Positions 53,362 to 63,459 are shown, counted from the stretch's first letter. The stretch: DNA of 64,000 nucleotides from DATFQI01 sp963816955 (GCA_963816955.1 CAWFME010000005.1:1240001-1304000), one strand, 5' to 3'. Notes: a model not told the origin generated them from the letters alone. Program-made: numbers and translations.

Positions 53362-54506
53362 GGCGGGCGGTCGCGGGCGCGACCGTGCTGCTGGCCGCCG
53401 CCGCGCTCGCCGGCTGCGGCGCCTCGCGCGAGGAGATCAACCGCGGCGGCCGGATCGCGGGCAGCACGCTCAACGTCTACTCGCTGCTGTCCGAGCCGGG
53501 CAAGGGCAGCGGGCGCGACATCGTCGACGCGGAGAAGCTCGCGCTCTATGAGGTGCGCGGGACGGCGGGCGAGTTCGCGGTCAACTTCCTCTCGATCGAC
53601 GAGGGCGCTCCCGGCGGCCGCGACGGGGCGCGCGAGGCCGCGGTCGCCCTGCGCGACGCGGTCGCCGACCCGCAGGTGATCGCGGTGATCGGCCCGGCCG
53701 GCTCGGACACGGGCCGCGCGGCCGTGCCGCTGCTCAACGCCGCCGGGATCCTCGAGGTGCTGCCGGGCGCCGGCTACCCGGGCTTCACGGACGCCGTCAG
53801 CACGGGCGAGCCGGCCCGCTGGCAGCCGTCGGGGCGCATCACGCTGTCGCGCCTGACCGGCGACGACCGGCGGCAGGCCCGGGCGATCGTCCGCGCCGCC
53901 GCGAAGGCGACGGGCCGGCGCGCGCCGCGGATCACCGTCGAGCAGGAGCCCGGCCCCTACGCCGACGCGCTCGTCGACGCGCTGCGCGACGCGGGCGCCG
54001 AGCTCGAGGAGGACCCGGCGCGCGCCGACGCGTTCGCCTACGCCGGCGACGACCCCGAGAACGCCGCCGCGGTCGCCGACGGGCTGGCCGCCGAGCACCC
54101 GCGCGCCCCGGTCGTGCTGCCCGACGCGCTCACGCGGGCGGGCGTCGCCGAGCGCCTGAGCCCGGCCGCGCGGCGGCGCGCGGTGCTCGTGTCCTCCGCG
54201 CCCGTGCCCGGCTCCACGCCGGCGCTGCGCCGCTTCGAGGCGGCCTTCCGCGAGCGCTTCGGCCGCGAGCCCGGGCCCTACGGCGCGATCGGCTACGAGG
54301 CGATGCGCTCCGTGCTCGCGGCGATCGCCGATGCCGGCGACCGCGCCCGGTCGCGCCAGACCGTGCTCGACGCCTACTTCGCCGCGTCCGAGCGGCGCGG
54401 GACCGTGCTGGGCGACTACACCGTCCAACCGCGCGGGCAGGTCGAGCCCGCGCGGTTCACGGCGTTCCGGGTGCGCGGAGGCCGCGCCGACTACCTGCTG
54501 CGCTAG
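53358..54506 (+). CDS. Periplasmic-binding-protein-like lipoprotein (Leu/Ile/Val-binding type)
   Basis: 382 aa. Lipobox ALAGC (Cys20). The mature part resembles Peripla_BP_6 proteins of branched-chain amino-acid ABC systems: STLNVYSLLSEPGKGSGRDIVDAEKLAL, a VIAVIGPAGSDTGRAAVPLLNAAGI hinge segment, and GPYGAIGYEAMRSVLAAI. No ABC permease or ATPase is nearby, so it may be an orphan receptor or sensor. The GTG start overlaps the GH-like gene stop (GTGA). It ends in a 4-bp convergent overlap with the OsmC gene. Confidence 0.8.
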   Translation: MRRAVAGATVLLAAAALAGCGASREEINRGGRIAGSTLNVYSLLSEPGKGSGRDIVDAEKLALYEVRGTAGEFAVNFLSIDEGAPGGRDGAREAAVALRDAVADPQVIAVIGPAGSDTGRAAVPLLNAAGILEVLPGAGYPGFTDAVSTGEPARWQPSGRITLSRLTGDDRRQARAIVRAAAKATGRRAPRITVEQEPGPYADALVDALRDAGAELEEDPARADAFAYAGDDPENAAAVADGLAAEHPRAPVVLPDALTRAGVAERLSPAARRRAVLVSSAPVPGSTPALRRFEAAFRERFGREPGPYGAIGYEAMRSVLAAIADAGDRARSRQTVLDAYFAASERRGTVLGDYTVQPRGQVEPARFTAFRVRGGRADYLLR

Positions 54507-54940
54507 CCGTCGAGCTGCGCGTCGAGCGTGATCTCCTCCACGCTGGCCAGGGCGCGCGAGACCACGCAGGTCTCCTTGGCGCTGGTCGCCGCCTTCTGGA
54601 ACGCCTCGTCGTCGAGGCCGGGCACGCGGCCGCGCGTGGTGAGCGCGATCTTCGTGATCGTCGGCCCGGTGCCCTCCAGGTTGCGCAGCGTCACCTTCGC
54701 CTGCGTCTGGAGCGACTCCGGCTCGTTGCCGCCCTCGCCGAGCACGAGCGACAGCGCCATCGTGAAGCAGCCGGCGTGGGCCGCCGCGATCAGCTCCTCG
54801 GGGTTGGTGCCGTTCTCGCCCTCTCCGAAGCGCGACTGGAACGAGTAGTTGCCCTCGAAGGCGCCGGAGCCGAGCGACATCTGGCCCCGGCCCTCGTTGA
54901 TCGAGCCCTCCCACAGGGCGTTGGCGGTGCGAGCTGCCAC
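54503..54940 (-). CDS. osmC: OsmC-family peroxiredoxin
   Basis: 145 aa. OsmC/Ohr fold with both redox Cys: Cys58 in AAAHAGCFTMALS and Cys125 in KETCVVSRAL. SRFGEGENGTNPEELIAAAHAGC is characteristic of OsmC. Reduces organic hydroperoxides in the cytoplasm with dithiol donors. The GTG start at 54,940 is supported by GAGGAG 5 nt upstream. Confidence 0.93.
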   Translation of the reverse strand: MAARTANALWEGSINEGRGQMSLGSGAFEGNYSFQSRFGEGENGTNPEELIAAAHAGCFTMALSLVLGEGGNEPESLQTQAKVTLRNLEGTGPTITKIALTTRGRVPGLDDEAFQKAATSAKETCVVSRALASVEEITLDAQLDG

Positions 54941-54984
54941 GGGATCTCCTCTCGATTGCGTGCGGGATCTCTAGCCTGGCACCG

Positions 54985-55428
54985 ATGAGCCGAAACCAGC
55001 GCCTGGGCTTCCTCGGCATCGCCGCGCTCATCGCGATCGCGGCGATCATCGTCCTCACCGCCGGCGGCGGCGACGACGAGCAGGAGGCGACCGGCACCGC
55101 GCAACAGACCGCGACGCCCACCGCGTCCGCCACCGCCGAGGGGGAGACCCCGACCCCGACGCCCACCCCGACGCCGAAGCCCAAGCCGCCGCTGCTGCAG
55201 GCCGGCAAGGTCACCAAGCTCCGCTTCACCGAGGGCGAGACCGTCCGCTTCCGGGCGCGGTCAGCGAAGGCGGAGGAGATCCACGTGCACGGCTACGACC
55301 GATACGTCGACCTGCCGCCCGGCGAGACCGTCACCGAGTCCTTCAAGGCGAGCATCACCGGCATCTTCGAGGTCGAGCTCCATGGCTCCGGCGAGCCGAT
55401 CGCCGAGCTCAGGGTCGACCCGAAGTAG
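54985..55428 (+). CDS. Membrane-anchored cupredoxin-like protein
   Basis: 147 aa. N-terminal membrane anchor or signal (residues about 8-26), a Thr/Pro-rich linker (about 40-68, with TPTPTPTPTPKPKPP), then an 80-residue beta-sandwich: GKVTKLRFTEGETVRFRARSA, EEIHVHGYDRYVDLPPGE and SITGIFEVELHGSGEPIAELRVDP. The His residues at HVHGYD and ELHG sit where cupredoxins place copper ligands, but the usual Cys is absent, so type-1 copper binding is unlikely. TAGCCT lies 7 nt before the ATG. Divergent from osmC. Confidence 0.75.
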   Translation: MSRNQRLGFLGIAALIAIAAIIVLTAGGGDDEQEATGTAQQTATPTASATAEGETPTPTPTPTPKPKPPLLQAGKVTKLRFTEGETVRFRARSAKAEEIHVHGYDRYVDLPPGETVTESFKASITGIFEVELHGSGEPIAELRVDPK

Positions 55429-55446
55429 AGGGTTCCGCGCCCTTGC

Positions 55447-55472
55447 GGGCCCGCCGGTCGCCCGGCGGGCCC
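55447..55472. terminator. Bidirectional hairpin terminator between convergent genes
   Basis: GGGCCCGCCGG pairs perfectly with CCGGCGGGCCC (11 bp) around a 4-nt loop, between the convergent cupredoxin-like and beta-helix genes. Confidence 0.7.
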
Positions 55473-55485
55473 ATGGGCCTCCTCC

Positions 55486-57390
55486 TCAGACCTTCGGCGG
55501 CCCGCTCCTGCGGCCGGGCCGGCAGGTGTAGTAGCGCCGCACGCCCGAGATCGTGTCGCCGTTGGCGAGCTTCAGGCGGATCCGGACCGAGAACCGGCCC
55601 TTCGGCAGGCCGCGCAGGTCGACCCGGGACGTCAGCCGCTTGCCGCGCAGCACCTTCACGCGCTTGCCGTTGACGATCACGGTCGCCTTGACGACCTTCT
55701 GGCCGCGGTTGCGGAGCTTGATCCGGAACGAGCGCCGCGACGTGCAGCTGCGCGCCTGGGTGCCGAGCACGCCGCCGCTCGCGGCCGGCGTGGGCTTGGG
55801 CTGCTCCGTGGTGGTGGTCTGCGCGGGCGGGGCCGGGGCCTCGTCCGCGCCCATGTCCGGCTCGGCCGCGCCCCCGCGGTCGTAGTCGAGGAAGCGGCCC
55901 TCGCCCTCGTAGTCCTTCTCGAGGCCGTCCGAGAGGTCCTTCGAGGCCTTGTCGTGCGTCGGGCTCGCCGCCGTCTGGTGCACGTCGCCGCCGGCCACGT
56001 CGGCCAGCTTCGGGTCCGCGCACAGGTTGCCCTCGCCGTCATGGGCCTTGCCGTCCTCGGTGCACGCGAGGCTGAAATCGACCTCCACGTCGCCGGCGGG
56101 GACGCTCGCGGGCACGTCGGTGTCGAAGCCGGAGAGCTCCGGGCCGCCCGTGTTGCCGTGGACGATCGAGTTGTCGACCAGCAGGGTCTGGCCCGCCTGG
56201 CCGTAGACCGCCGAGCCCTGGCCCTCCTCGAGCGAGTTGCCGGCGATCGTGGCGTGCACGAGCCGCAGCGTCGTGGTGCGGCCGCCGTAGTACACGCCGC
56301 CGCCGTTGCCGCCGCTCTGCATCGTGTTGGCGGTCGCGACGAAGTTGCGCAGGGTCGTGTCCGCGAAGCTCGCGACGTACAGGCCGCCGCCGGAGCCGTT
56401 CGACCCCGCGCCGATCACGTTGCCGTGGAAGACGTCGTCGGTGGACACCAGCGTCGCGAAGGCCACGTACTCCCCGGCGCCATCCGCGTCACCGTTCTCG
56501 CCGGTCGCGAGGCCGTTGGCGAGGAAGTCGTTGCCGCTCTGGCGCACGACGGACTCCGACTGCGGGAGGCCCTGCGCGGCGCGCTCCTGCGGGAACTGCT
56601 CGAAGCAGTTGGCGCTGCCGATGGCGAGACCGCCGCCCTGCACGTGGCCGCCCGAGACCTCGCTGGCGGGCGCCCGGTTGCCCTGGAAGAAGCTCGCGGC
56701 GCTGTTGTCGTCGAAGGTGTTGCCGGCGACCGTCGCCTCGCGGCAGAAGCTGACGGCGGCGCCACCGCCGGCCCGGTGCGAGGTGTTCTCCTCGAACACG
56801 TTGTCCGTCAGCGCGACGGTGTCCTGGACGTCGATGGAGAGCGCGCCGCCGTCCTCGTCGGCGTTGTTGCCGCCGAAGTCGTTGCCGTCGATCGTCACGC
56901 CGCCCGGCTCCTCGGCGCCCTGCGCCTCGCGATCGGCCAGCGTGACCGTGTCGAACTGCTGCCGGATCGCGACGGCGCCGCCCGAGCTGCCGCTGTCGTT
57001 GTCCGTGAAGACGTTGTCGGCGATCGTGACCGCGTCGTAGCCCGCGATGAAGATCGCGGCCCCGTCGCCGGCCGTGCGGCCGCCGTCGAAGTGCAGGTTG
57101 CGGACGACCACGTCGCCCACGCCGAAGCCGTCCAGCAGCTGCGACTCGCCGTCGCCGATGAGCGCCGCGCCGGCGCCGCCGCCCTCGAGGACGACGTCCG
57201 TCCCGGACGGGAGCGAGTAGCTGTCGGTGCACGCGGAGCCCTCGGCCAAGGTGACCGTGGTGCCGTCCGTGGCGTCGTCGAGCGCCTGCTGGAGGCCGGC
57301 GCAATCGGTGGTGGCGGCGAGCGCGGGGCTGGCCGTGATCAGCACGCCGACAAGGGCCGCTGATAGGGGGATGATGAGCTTCCGTGCCAT
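55486..57390 (-). CDS. Secreted parallel beta-helix protein
   Basis: 634 aa. Signal peptide to about residue 25 (ASPALAA). Residues 50-440 are right-handed beta-helix rungs with repeated VTIADNVFTDNDSG, VTIDGNDFGGNNADEDGGALS and VAGNTFDDNSA patterns, as in pectate-lyase-like and adhesin proteins. A DPKLADVAGG segment, a Thr/Pro linker and a C-terminal basic beta domain (about 540-634, with RSFRIKLRNRGQKVVKATV) follow and may anchor it to the envelope. No catalytic residues can be assigned. TAGGGT lies 7 nt before the ATG. Confidence 0.82.
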   Translation of the reverse strand: MARKLIIPLSAALVGVLITASPALAATTDCAGLQQALDDATDGTTVTLAEGSACTDSYSLPSGTDVVLEGGGAGAALIGDGESQLLDGFGVGDVVVRNLHFDGGRTAGDGAAIFIAGYDAVTIADNVFTDNDSGSSGGAVAIRQQFDTVTLADREAQGAEEPGGVTIDGNDFGGNNADEDGGALSIDVQDTVALTDNVFEENTSHRAGGGAAVSFCREATVAGNTFDDNSAASFFQGNRAPASEVSGGHVQGGGLAIGSANCFEQFPQERAAQGLPQSESVVRQSGNDFLANGLATGENGDADGAGEYVAFATLVSTDDVFHGNVIGAGSNGSGGGLYVASFADTTLRNFVATANTMQSGGNGGGVYYGGRTTTLRLVHATIAGNSLEEGQGSAVYGQAGQTLLVDNSIVHGNTGGPELSGFDTDVPASVPAGDVEVDFSLACTEDGKAHDGEGNLCADPKLADVAGGDVHQTAASPTHDKASKDLSDGLEKDYEGEGRFLDYDRGGAAEPDMGADEAPAPPAQTTTTEQPKPTPAASGGVLGTQARSCTSRRSFRIKLRNRGQKVVKATVIVNGKRVKVLRGKRLTSRVDLRGLPKGRFSVRIRLKLANGDTISGVRRYYTCRPGRRSGPPKV

Positions 57391-57541
57391 GCGCGCGACC
57401 CTATCCGGGGCCGGCGCCCCGCGCTCGAGCCGCGAGCACGCGGTCCTGCTCCCCGGCGGCGGGCGCGTCGGGCTGCGCGACGTCGCCGCGCACGGCCCTC
57501 CCAGATCACGAAAAGTGTCAGCAATCCGACACCTACCCCGA

Positions 57542-57798
57542 TCATGCCCAGCACCTGCGCAGCGCAGCGCAGCGCGGCGCCGACGTCGGCGTCGTCACCG
57601 TCGCGGCGAGCAGCGCTTCCTGCATGATCGTGGCGAGGCGCCGCAGCAGCGCGGCGGCCTCCTGCTGCTCGGCGGGCGACAACAGGTCGTGCGCGAGCGT
57701 CGGCCCGGAGCCCCCAGCGGACCCGCCGATCGTCCGCGGGCCCGACGGGTAGCACGGAAGAACGTCTCCCAGGCGAGCGTGAATGCGTCGGTGCTCAC
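57542..57798 (-). pseudogene. Broken small gene, possibly a MarR-like remnant
   Basis: From the GTG at 57,798 the frame starts sensibly (STDAFTLAWETFFRATRRARGRSA) but then turns into Cys/Arg/Pro-rich nonsense. Two frames over, a plausible continuation appears (GGSGPTLAHDLLSP, EQQEAAALLRRLATIMQEAL) to a stop at 57,542. Adding one base near 57,720-57,730 would give about 85 aa. The first helix and the SPAEQQEAAALLRRL helix recall the two ends of MarR regulators without the winged helix between, but this likeness is weak. It could also be chance. Confidence 0.35.
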
Positions 57799-57916
57799 CC
57801 GGAGAAGCTCAGCGTGCGAACCATCAGCCAGCTACATGGGGGGACAGGCCCTTTAGGAGGGGTGCGCGCTCACCGCGGGCTCACGCCGATGTGCTCGGGA
57901 GCTAGAGCCGGGTGTC

Positions 57917-57952
57917 ACAAAGTTGTTACAAAGTCCTCGGCGACGCTATATT
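57917..57952 (+). promoter_or_regulatory. Sigma-70-type promoter of the atp operon with direct repeats
   Basis: -35 TTGTTA (57,923-57,928), an 18-bp spacer and -10 TATATT (57,947-57,952) make the best vegetative promoter in the window, in a short AT-rich island. Two copies of ACAAAGT (57,917-57,923 and 57,928-57,934) repeat with an 11-bp period around the -35, one helical turn, suggesting a regulator binding on one DNA face. Transcription would start near 57,959. Confidence 0.7.
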
Positions 57953-58113
57953 GCTGGCGCCACCGCAGGCCAGGGAGCTCACGCTCCTACCGCTGCCGTC
58001 GAGCGCGGGCATGGCCTGTAGGGTGGCGCGTCCTGTCATGCCCCGACACGAGCTTCGCCGTGACCAACAGCCCTCAGCCCACGCCATCAGCCGCGCCGCA
58101 GTACCCGGCCTCC

Positions 58114-58491
58114 ATGGCTGATCCGCTGGTCCTGTTCCGCTGGCTGGACGTGGTGCTCGTGGTCCTCGCGGCGCCGTTCGTGATCCTCACCGGGCTGCCC
58201 GCGCTCGGCTACGCCGTCGGCGCCGTCGCCTGGATCGCCAACCGGGCGATCGGCGTGGCCGTCGAGCGCGTGGCTTCGCGCCAGGACGACGTCCGCCGCG
58301 CGGTCGGCCTCAACCTCGGCGTGCTGATCGCGCGCTCGTGGCTCGTGGGCCTTACCATCCTGGCCGTCGGGCTGGCCGGGGACCGGGAGGACGGGCTGAC
58401 GGCGGCCATCCTGCTGCTCGCCGCCTTCACGCTGTACTTCGTCACCTCGCTGCTGCTGCGCTCGCTGGAAGGGAAGGCCTCGCGCCCATGA
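58114..58491 (+). CDS. atpI: ATP synthase I-like small membrane protein
   Basis: 125 aa with four hydrophobic helices (about residues 10-30, 32-48, 70-92, 98-118), immediately before atpB and overlapping it by 4 nt. Position, size and topology match AtpI (Rv1303-like), which helps c-ring assembly. Sequence identity to named AtpI is not obvious, so the name rests mainly on context. The ATG at 58,114 is chosen; the GTG at 58,060 would add 18 polar residues. Confidence 0.7.
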   Translation: MADPLVLFRWLDVVLVVLAAPFVILTGLPALGYAVGAVAWIANRAIGVAVERVASRQDDVRRAVGLNLGVLIARSWLVGLTILAVGLAGDREDGLTAAILLLAAFTLYFVTSLLLRSLEGKASRP

Positions 58492-59384
58492 GCACCCGCA
58501 AGAAGATCCTGTTGGGCATCGCCGGCGTCTACGTCGTCGCGATGGGGGCAGTGATCGCCATCTTCGGCGCCACCCGCCGCGACAACGACGAGTTCGCGCC
58601 GCAGAACGAGTTCAAGACGGACACGTGGTTCGCGCTCCCGGGTCCGTTCGACTTCAACAAGGCCGTGCTGTACGTGCTGATCGCCGGCCTGCTCACGGTG
58701 CTGACGATGGTCTACATCGCCAACCGCATGCAGGCGCGGCCGAACCGGGTCCAGACCGCCGTCGAGACGCTCTACGGCTTGATGCGCGACAACATCACGC
58801 GCGGGAACATGGACGACGCGATGGCGCGCAAGTGGTTCCCGTTCATCGGGACCCTGTTCCTCTTCATCTGGTACTCGAACCTGATCGGCTACATCCCGCT
58901 GCCGACCAACACGGAGCACCCGTTCCACATCGGCAGTCTCGAGATCCCGTCGTTCGCGATCTACGCCGCGACGGCGAACATCTCGATCCCGCTCGTGCTC
59001 GCGCTCGTGGTCTTCGTCGCCTACAACGTCGAGGGCATCCGCCACAAGGGCGTCGGCGGGTACCTCAAGAGCCTCGTCCCGGCCGGCATCACCGGCGGGG
59101 CGGCGGTGCCCATCTTCGTGCTCGAGTTCCTCTCGAACTTCATGCGGCTGCTGTCGCTCTCCGTGCGACTCTTCGCCAACATCCTCGCCGGCCACCTGAT
59201 CATCCTCTTCATGTCGGGCGGCCTGGCCGTGCTGCTGGGCCTCGAGGTCCTCGGCGTGTTCACACTGCCGTTCGGGATCGCCCTGTTCCTCTTCGAGGTC
59301 GGGCTGGTCGCCACCCTTCAGGCGTTCATCTTCGCCACGCTCTCTGCCATCTACCTCGGCGGCGCCGTCGCCGATTCCCACTAA
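58488..59384 (+). CDS. atpB: ATP synthase F0 subunit a
   Basis: 298 aa, the proton channel subunit beside the c-ring. The essential Arg lies in LSLSVRLFANILAGH, and GLEVLGVFTLPFGIALFLFEVGLVATLQAFIFATL is the paired helix region. A 70-residue N-terminus with one extra helix precedes the conserved core, longer than in E. coli relative to the core. The start overlaps the atpI stop (ATGA). Confidence 0.96.
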   Translation: MSTRKKILLGIAGVYVVAMGAVIAIFGATRRDNDEFAPQNEFKTDTWFALPGPFDFNKAVLYVLIAGLLTVLTMVYIANRMQARPNRVQTAVETLYGLMRDNITRGNMDDAMARKWFPFIGTLFLFIWYSNLIGYIPLPTNTEHPFHIGSLEIPSFAIYAATANISIPLVLALVVFVAYNVEGIRHKGVGGYLKSLVPAGITGGAAVPIFVLEFLSNFMRLLSLSVRLFANILAGHLIILFMSGGLAVLLGLEVLGVFTLPFGIALFLFEVGLVATLQAFIFATLSAIYLGGAVADSH

Positions 59385-59396
59385 AGGAGCAACTCA

Positions 59397-59675
59397 GTGC
59401 TCGATCTGCTGCTTCCGTTCATCACCACCGTCTTCGCACAGGCGGACGCCGGCTCTGACGCCGGCAAGGCGATCGCCCTCGGCGTCGGCGGCGGCCTCGG
59501 CGCGGTCGGCGCCGGTGTCGGCATCGGCATCATCTTCGGCAAGGTCATCGAGTCCGTGACGCGCCAGCCCGAGATGCGGGACGAGATCACGTCGATCCAG
59601 TGGCTCGGCTTCGCGCTCACCGAGGCGTGCTTCTTCTACGGCCTCGTGGCGGGCCTGATCGCCTTCTTCCTCTAG
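59397..59675 (+). CDS. atpE: ATP synthase F0 subunit c
   Basis: 92 aa. Two-helix c subunit: Gly-rich helix 1 (ALGVGGGLGAVGAGVGIGIIFGK), polar loop RQPE, and proton-carrying Glu76 in ALTEACFFYGL. No sodium-type ligand set was seen, so it is probably proton-coupled. The first 17 residues (LLLPFITTVFAQA) look like a cleavable signal peptide, longer than the usual c subunit. GTG start with AAAGGAG 7 nt upstream. Confidence 0.96.
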   Translation: MLDLLLPFITTVFAQADAGSDAGKAIALGVGGGLGAVGAGVGIGIIFGKVIESVTRQPEMRDEITSIQWLGFALTEACFFYGLVAGLIAFFL

Positions 59676-59685
59676 GAGCGATCGC

Positions 59686-60246
59686 GTGACTACCCCCGTC
59701 ATCTTCGCGGCCGAGAGCGGCGGCGGCAGCTTCCTGGTCTCGCCCGACATCGGGCTGATGATCTGGACGCTGCTCGTCTTCGCCATCTCCATGTACGTGC
59801 TCGCGAAGGTCGCCTTCCCGCGCATCGCCGAGGCGCTCGACAAGCGCCAGAAGGCGATCGAGGACTCGATCGAGACCTCCGAGCGCGTCAAGAGCGAAGC
59901 CGAGAAGCTGCTGCAGGAGTACCGCGAGCGGCTCGCCGAGGCGCGCGGCCAGGCCGACGACATCGTCGCCCGCGCCCGCAAGACCGGCGAGGCGCACGAG
60001 AACGAGGTCCTCGCCGAGGCCAAGGGCAAGCGCGAGGAGATGATGGAGCAGACGCGCCGCGACATCGAGGCCGAGACGCGTCGCGCCATCCAGGAGATCC
60101 GCAAGGAGGTCGCCGACCTCACCGTGGCCGCCACGGAGAAGGTCACGCGCAAGACGCTCACCGACGAGGACCAGAAGCGGCTCGTCGAGGAGGCGCTCGC
60201 AGAGCTCGACTTCAACGCGCTGGCCGCCGGCGAGGAGCGCCGGTAG
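59686..60246 (+). CDS. atpF: ATP synthase F0 subunit b
   Basis: 186 aa, peripheral stalk. One N-terminal transmembrane helix (IGLMIWTLLVFAISMYVLAKVAFP, split by the usual Pro) and a long charged coiled coil: KRQKAIEDSIETSERVKSEAEK, REEMMEQTRRDIEAETRRAIQ. GTG start after TAGGAG. Only one b-type gene is present and delta is separate, unlike the mycobacterial b-delta fusion. Confidence 0.94.
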   Translation: MTTPVIFAAESGGGSFLVSPDIGLMIWTLLVFAISMYVLAKVAFPRIAEALDKRQKAIEDSIETSERVKSEAEKLLQEYRERLAEARGQADDIVARARKTGEAHENEVLAEAKGKREEMMEQTRRDIEAETRRAIQEIRKEVADLTVAATEKVTRKTLTDEDQKRLVEEALAELDFNALAAGEERR

Positions 60247-60249
60247 GCC

Positions 60250-60783
60250 ATGGAGGAGATCGCCTCGGTCTACGCACGCTCCCTCTTCGAGGTCGCGATG
60301 GAGCAGGACAAGCTCGACAAGGTGCGCGACGAGCTCGGCGAGTTCGTCGACGCCCTCAACGAGTCGCGCGAGCTGCAGATGTTCCTGTTCTCGCCGTACT
60401 TCTCCACCAAGGAGAAGACCGAGGGCCTCGACAAGGCGGTCTCCGGCGCCGACGAGACGGTGCTCAACTTCCTCCGGCTGCTGATCGAGAAGCACCGCAC
60501 CCCGGTGCTGTTCCGCGTGCGCGCGGAGTTCGAGCAGCTCTGGGAGGAGGAGAACAAGCTCCTGCCCGTGATCGTGACCTCGGCCGTCGAGCTGCCGAAG
60601 GCCACGGTCAAGCAGATCGGCGACCGGATCGCCGAGCAGACCGACCGCAAGGTCGACCTCCAGTCAAAGGTCGATCCCGACATCCTCGGCGGCATCGTCG
60701 TGCGGGTCGGCAACTCCGTGCTCGACGCATCCATTCGCAACCGCCTCGAGAACTTCAGAAAGCAAGTCGCGAAAGCGACCTAG
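60250..60783 (+). CDS. atpH: ATP synthase F1 subunit delta
   Basis: 177 aa, joins the peripheral stalk to the alpha3beta3 head. VYARSLFEVAMEQDKLDKVRDELGEF, FSPYFSTKEKTEGLDK, NFLRLLIEKHR and the C-terminal DPDILGGIVVRVGNSVLDASIRNRLENFR are typical. It starts 3 bp after atpF. Confidence 0.95.
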   Translation: MEEIASVYARSLFEVAMEQDKLDKVRDELGEFVDALNESRELQMFLFSPYFSTKEKTEGLDKAVSGADETVLNFLRLLIEKHRTPVLFRVRAEFEQLWEEENKLLPVIVTSAVELPKATVKQIGDRIAEQTDRKVDLQSKVDPDILGGIVVRVGNSVLDASIRNRLENFRKQVAKAT

Positions 60784-60795
60784 GAGCCTTCCTCA

Positions 60796-62480
<1,685 letters not shown>

Positions 62481-62482
62481 CC

Positions 62483-63400
62483 ATGGCCCAGAAGGACGTC
62501 AAGAGCCGCATCAGCTCGGTCAAGAACATCCAGAAGATCACGCGGGCGATGGAGATGGTCGCCGCCGCCCGCCTGCGCCGCGCCGAGCAGCGCATCGAGG
62601 CGCTGCGGCCGTACGCCTCGGCGATCCGGCGGATGACCCGCCAGGCGGCCGAGGCGGCCCAGAACGTCCCGAACCTGCCGATCCTCCAAGAGCACGACAA
62701 CGTCTCGAACGTCGGCCTGCTGCTCGTCACGGGCGACCGCGGCCTGGCCGGCGCGTTCAACTCCCAGATCGTGCGCGCGGGCATCCGCGCGTCGAACGAG
62801 CTCGACGGCGAGCCGAAGTGGTTCGCCTCCGGGCGCCGCGGCGTGTCGTCGCTGACGTTCCGCGGCCAGACGGTGCTCGGCGAGTACACGGGCTTCACCG
62901 ATCGCCCGGCCTACGCCAACGCTCGCGACATCGCCTCCGACCTGATGACGGCCTACATCGACGGCGAGGTCGACCAGGTCGAGATCTTCTACAACCGCTA
63001 CATCTCACCGCTGACGCAGGAGGTCACGCGCGAGACGCTGCTGCCCCTGCAGCAGGCGACGATCTTCGAGGGCTCCGACGAGGACTCCCTCGGCGGCCGC
63101 GCCGGCGGCGACGACGCGGAGGACCACGGCGACGGGCCGCGCGCGCTCGTCGAGTACGAGCCCGGCCCGGAGGAGATCCTCCAGCGGCTCGTGCCCGCCT
63201 ACGTCGAGATCTCGATCTACCGGGCCCTGCTCGAGTCGACCGCGTCCGAGCACGGCGCCCGCATGACGGCGATGCGCAACGCGTCCGAGAACGCGTCCGA
63301 CCTCGTCAAGGACCTCACCCTGCAGATGAACCGCGAGCGCCAGGCGGAGATCACGCAGGAGATCATGGAAGTCGTGGCCGGCGCGGAAAGCCTTACATGA
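62483..63400 (+). CDS. atpG: ATP synthase F1 subunit gamma
   Basis: 305 aa, central rotor shaft. KSRISSVKNIQKITRAMEMVAAARLRRAEQ at the N-terminus, LLLVTGDRGLAGAFNSQIVR, and C-terminal SEHGARMTAMRNASENASDLVKDLTLQMNRERQAEITQEIMEVVAGA are hallmarks. An acidic, Gly-rich insert (about residues 195-218, GSDEDSLGGRAGGDDAED) in the middle domain is unlike E. coli but similar loops occur in actinobacterial gamma subunits. Confidence 0.96.
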   Translation: MAQKDVKSRISSVKNIQKITRAMEMVAAARLRRAEQRIEALRPYASAIRRMTRQAAEAAQNVPNLPILQEHDNVSNVGLLLVTGDRGLAGAFNSQIVRAGIRASNELDGEPKWFASGRRGVSSLTFRGQTVLGEYTGFTDRPAYANARDIASDLMTAYIDGEVDQVEIFYNRYISPLTQEVTRETLLPLQQATIFEGSDEDSLGGRAGGDDAEDHGDGPRALVEYEPGPEEILQRLVPAYVEISIYRALLESTASEHGARMTAMRNASENASDLVKDLTLQMNRERQAEITQEIMEVVAGAESLT

Positions 63401-63459
63401 ATCGTCGCCCGCAGGTGCGAGCTTGCGAGCACCGCAGGGCGAAATAGGAGATCAAGAAC

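Larger units (their letters stand above)
57391..58113. other. Gene-poor stretch: decayed small locus plus atp operon promoter and leader
   Basis: About 720 bp between the beta-helix gene and atpI. 57,542-57,798 (minus) holds the broken small gene listed separately. Another minus-strand frame at about 57,480-57,560 encodes one hydrophobic segment (VLGMIGVGVGLLTLFVIWEG) without a clear start. 57,843-57,916 shows nothing definite. 57,917-57,952 is the atp promoter, and about 57,959-58,113 is its leader, with no confident small gene. Confidence 0.6.

Noticed and set aside
54985..55428. Type-1 copper site in the Thr/Pro-linker cupredoxin-like protein
   Set aside because: His residues are present but the required Cys ligand is absent from the domain, so only the fold resemblance is kept.
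57384..57752. A 122-codon plus-strand frame between the beta-helix gene and atpI
   Set aside because: Low-complexity Ala/Arg/Ser/Cys composition, no start signals and no recognisable domain.
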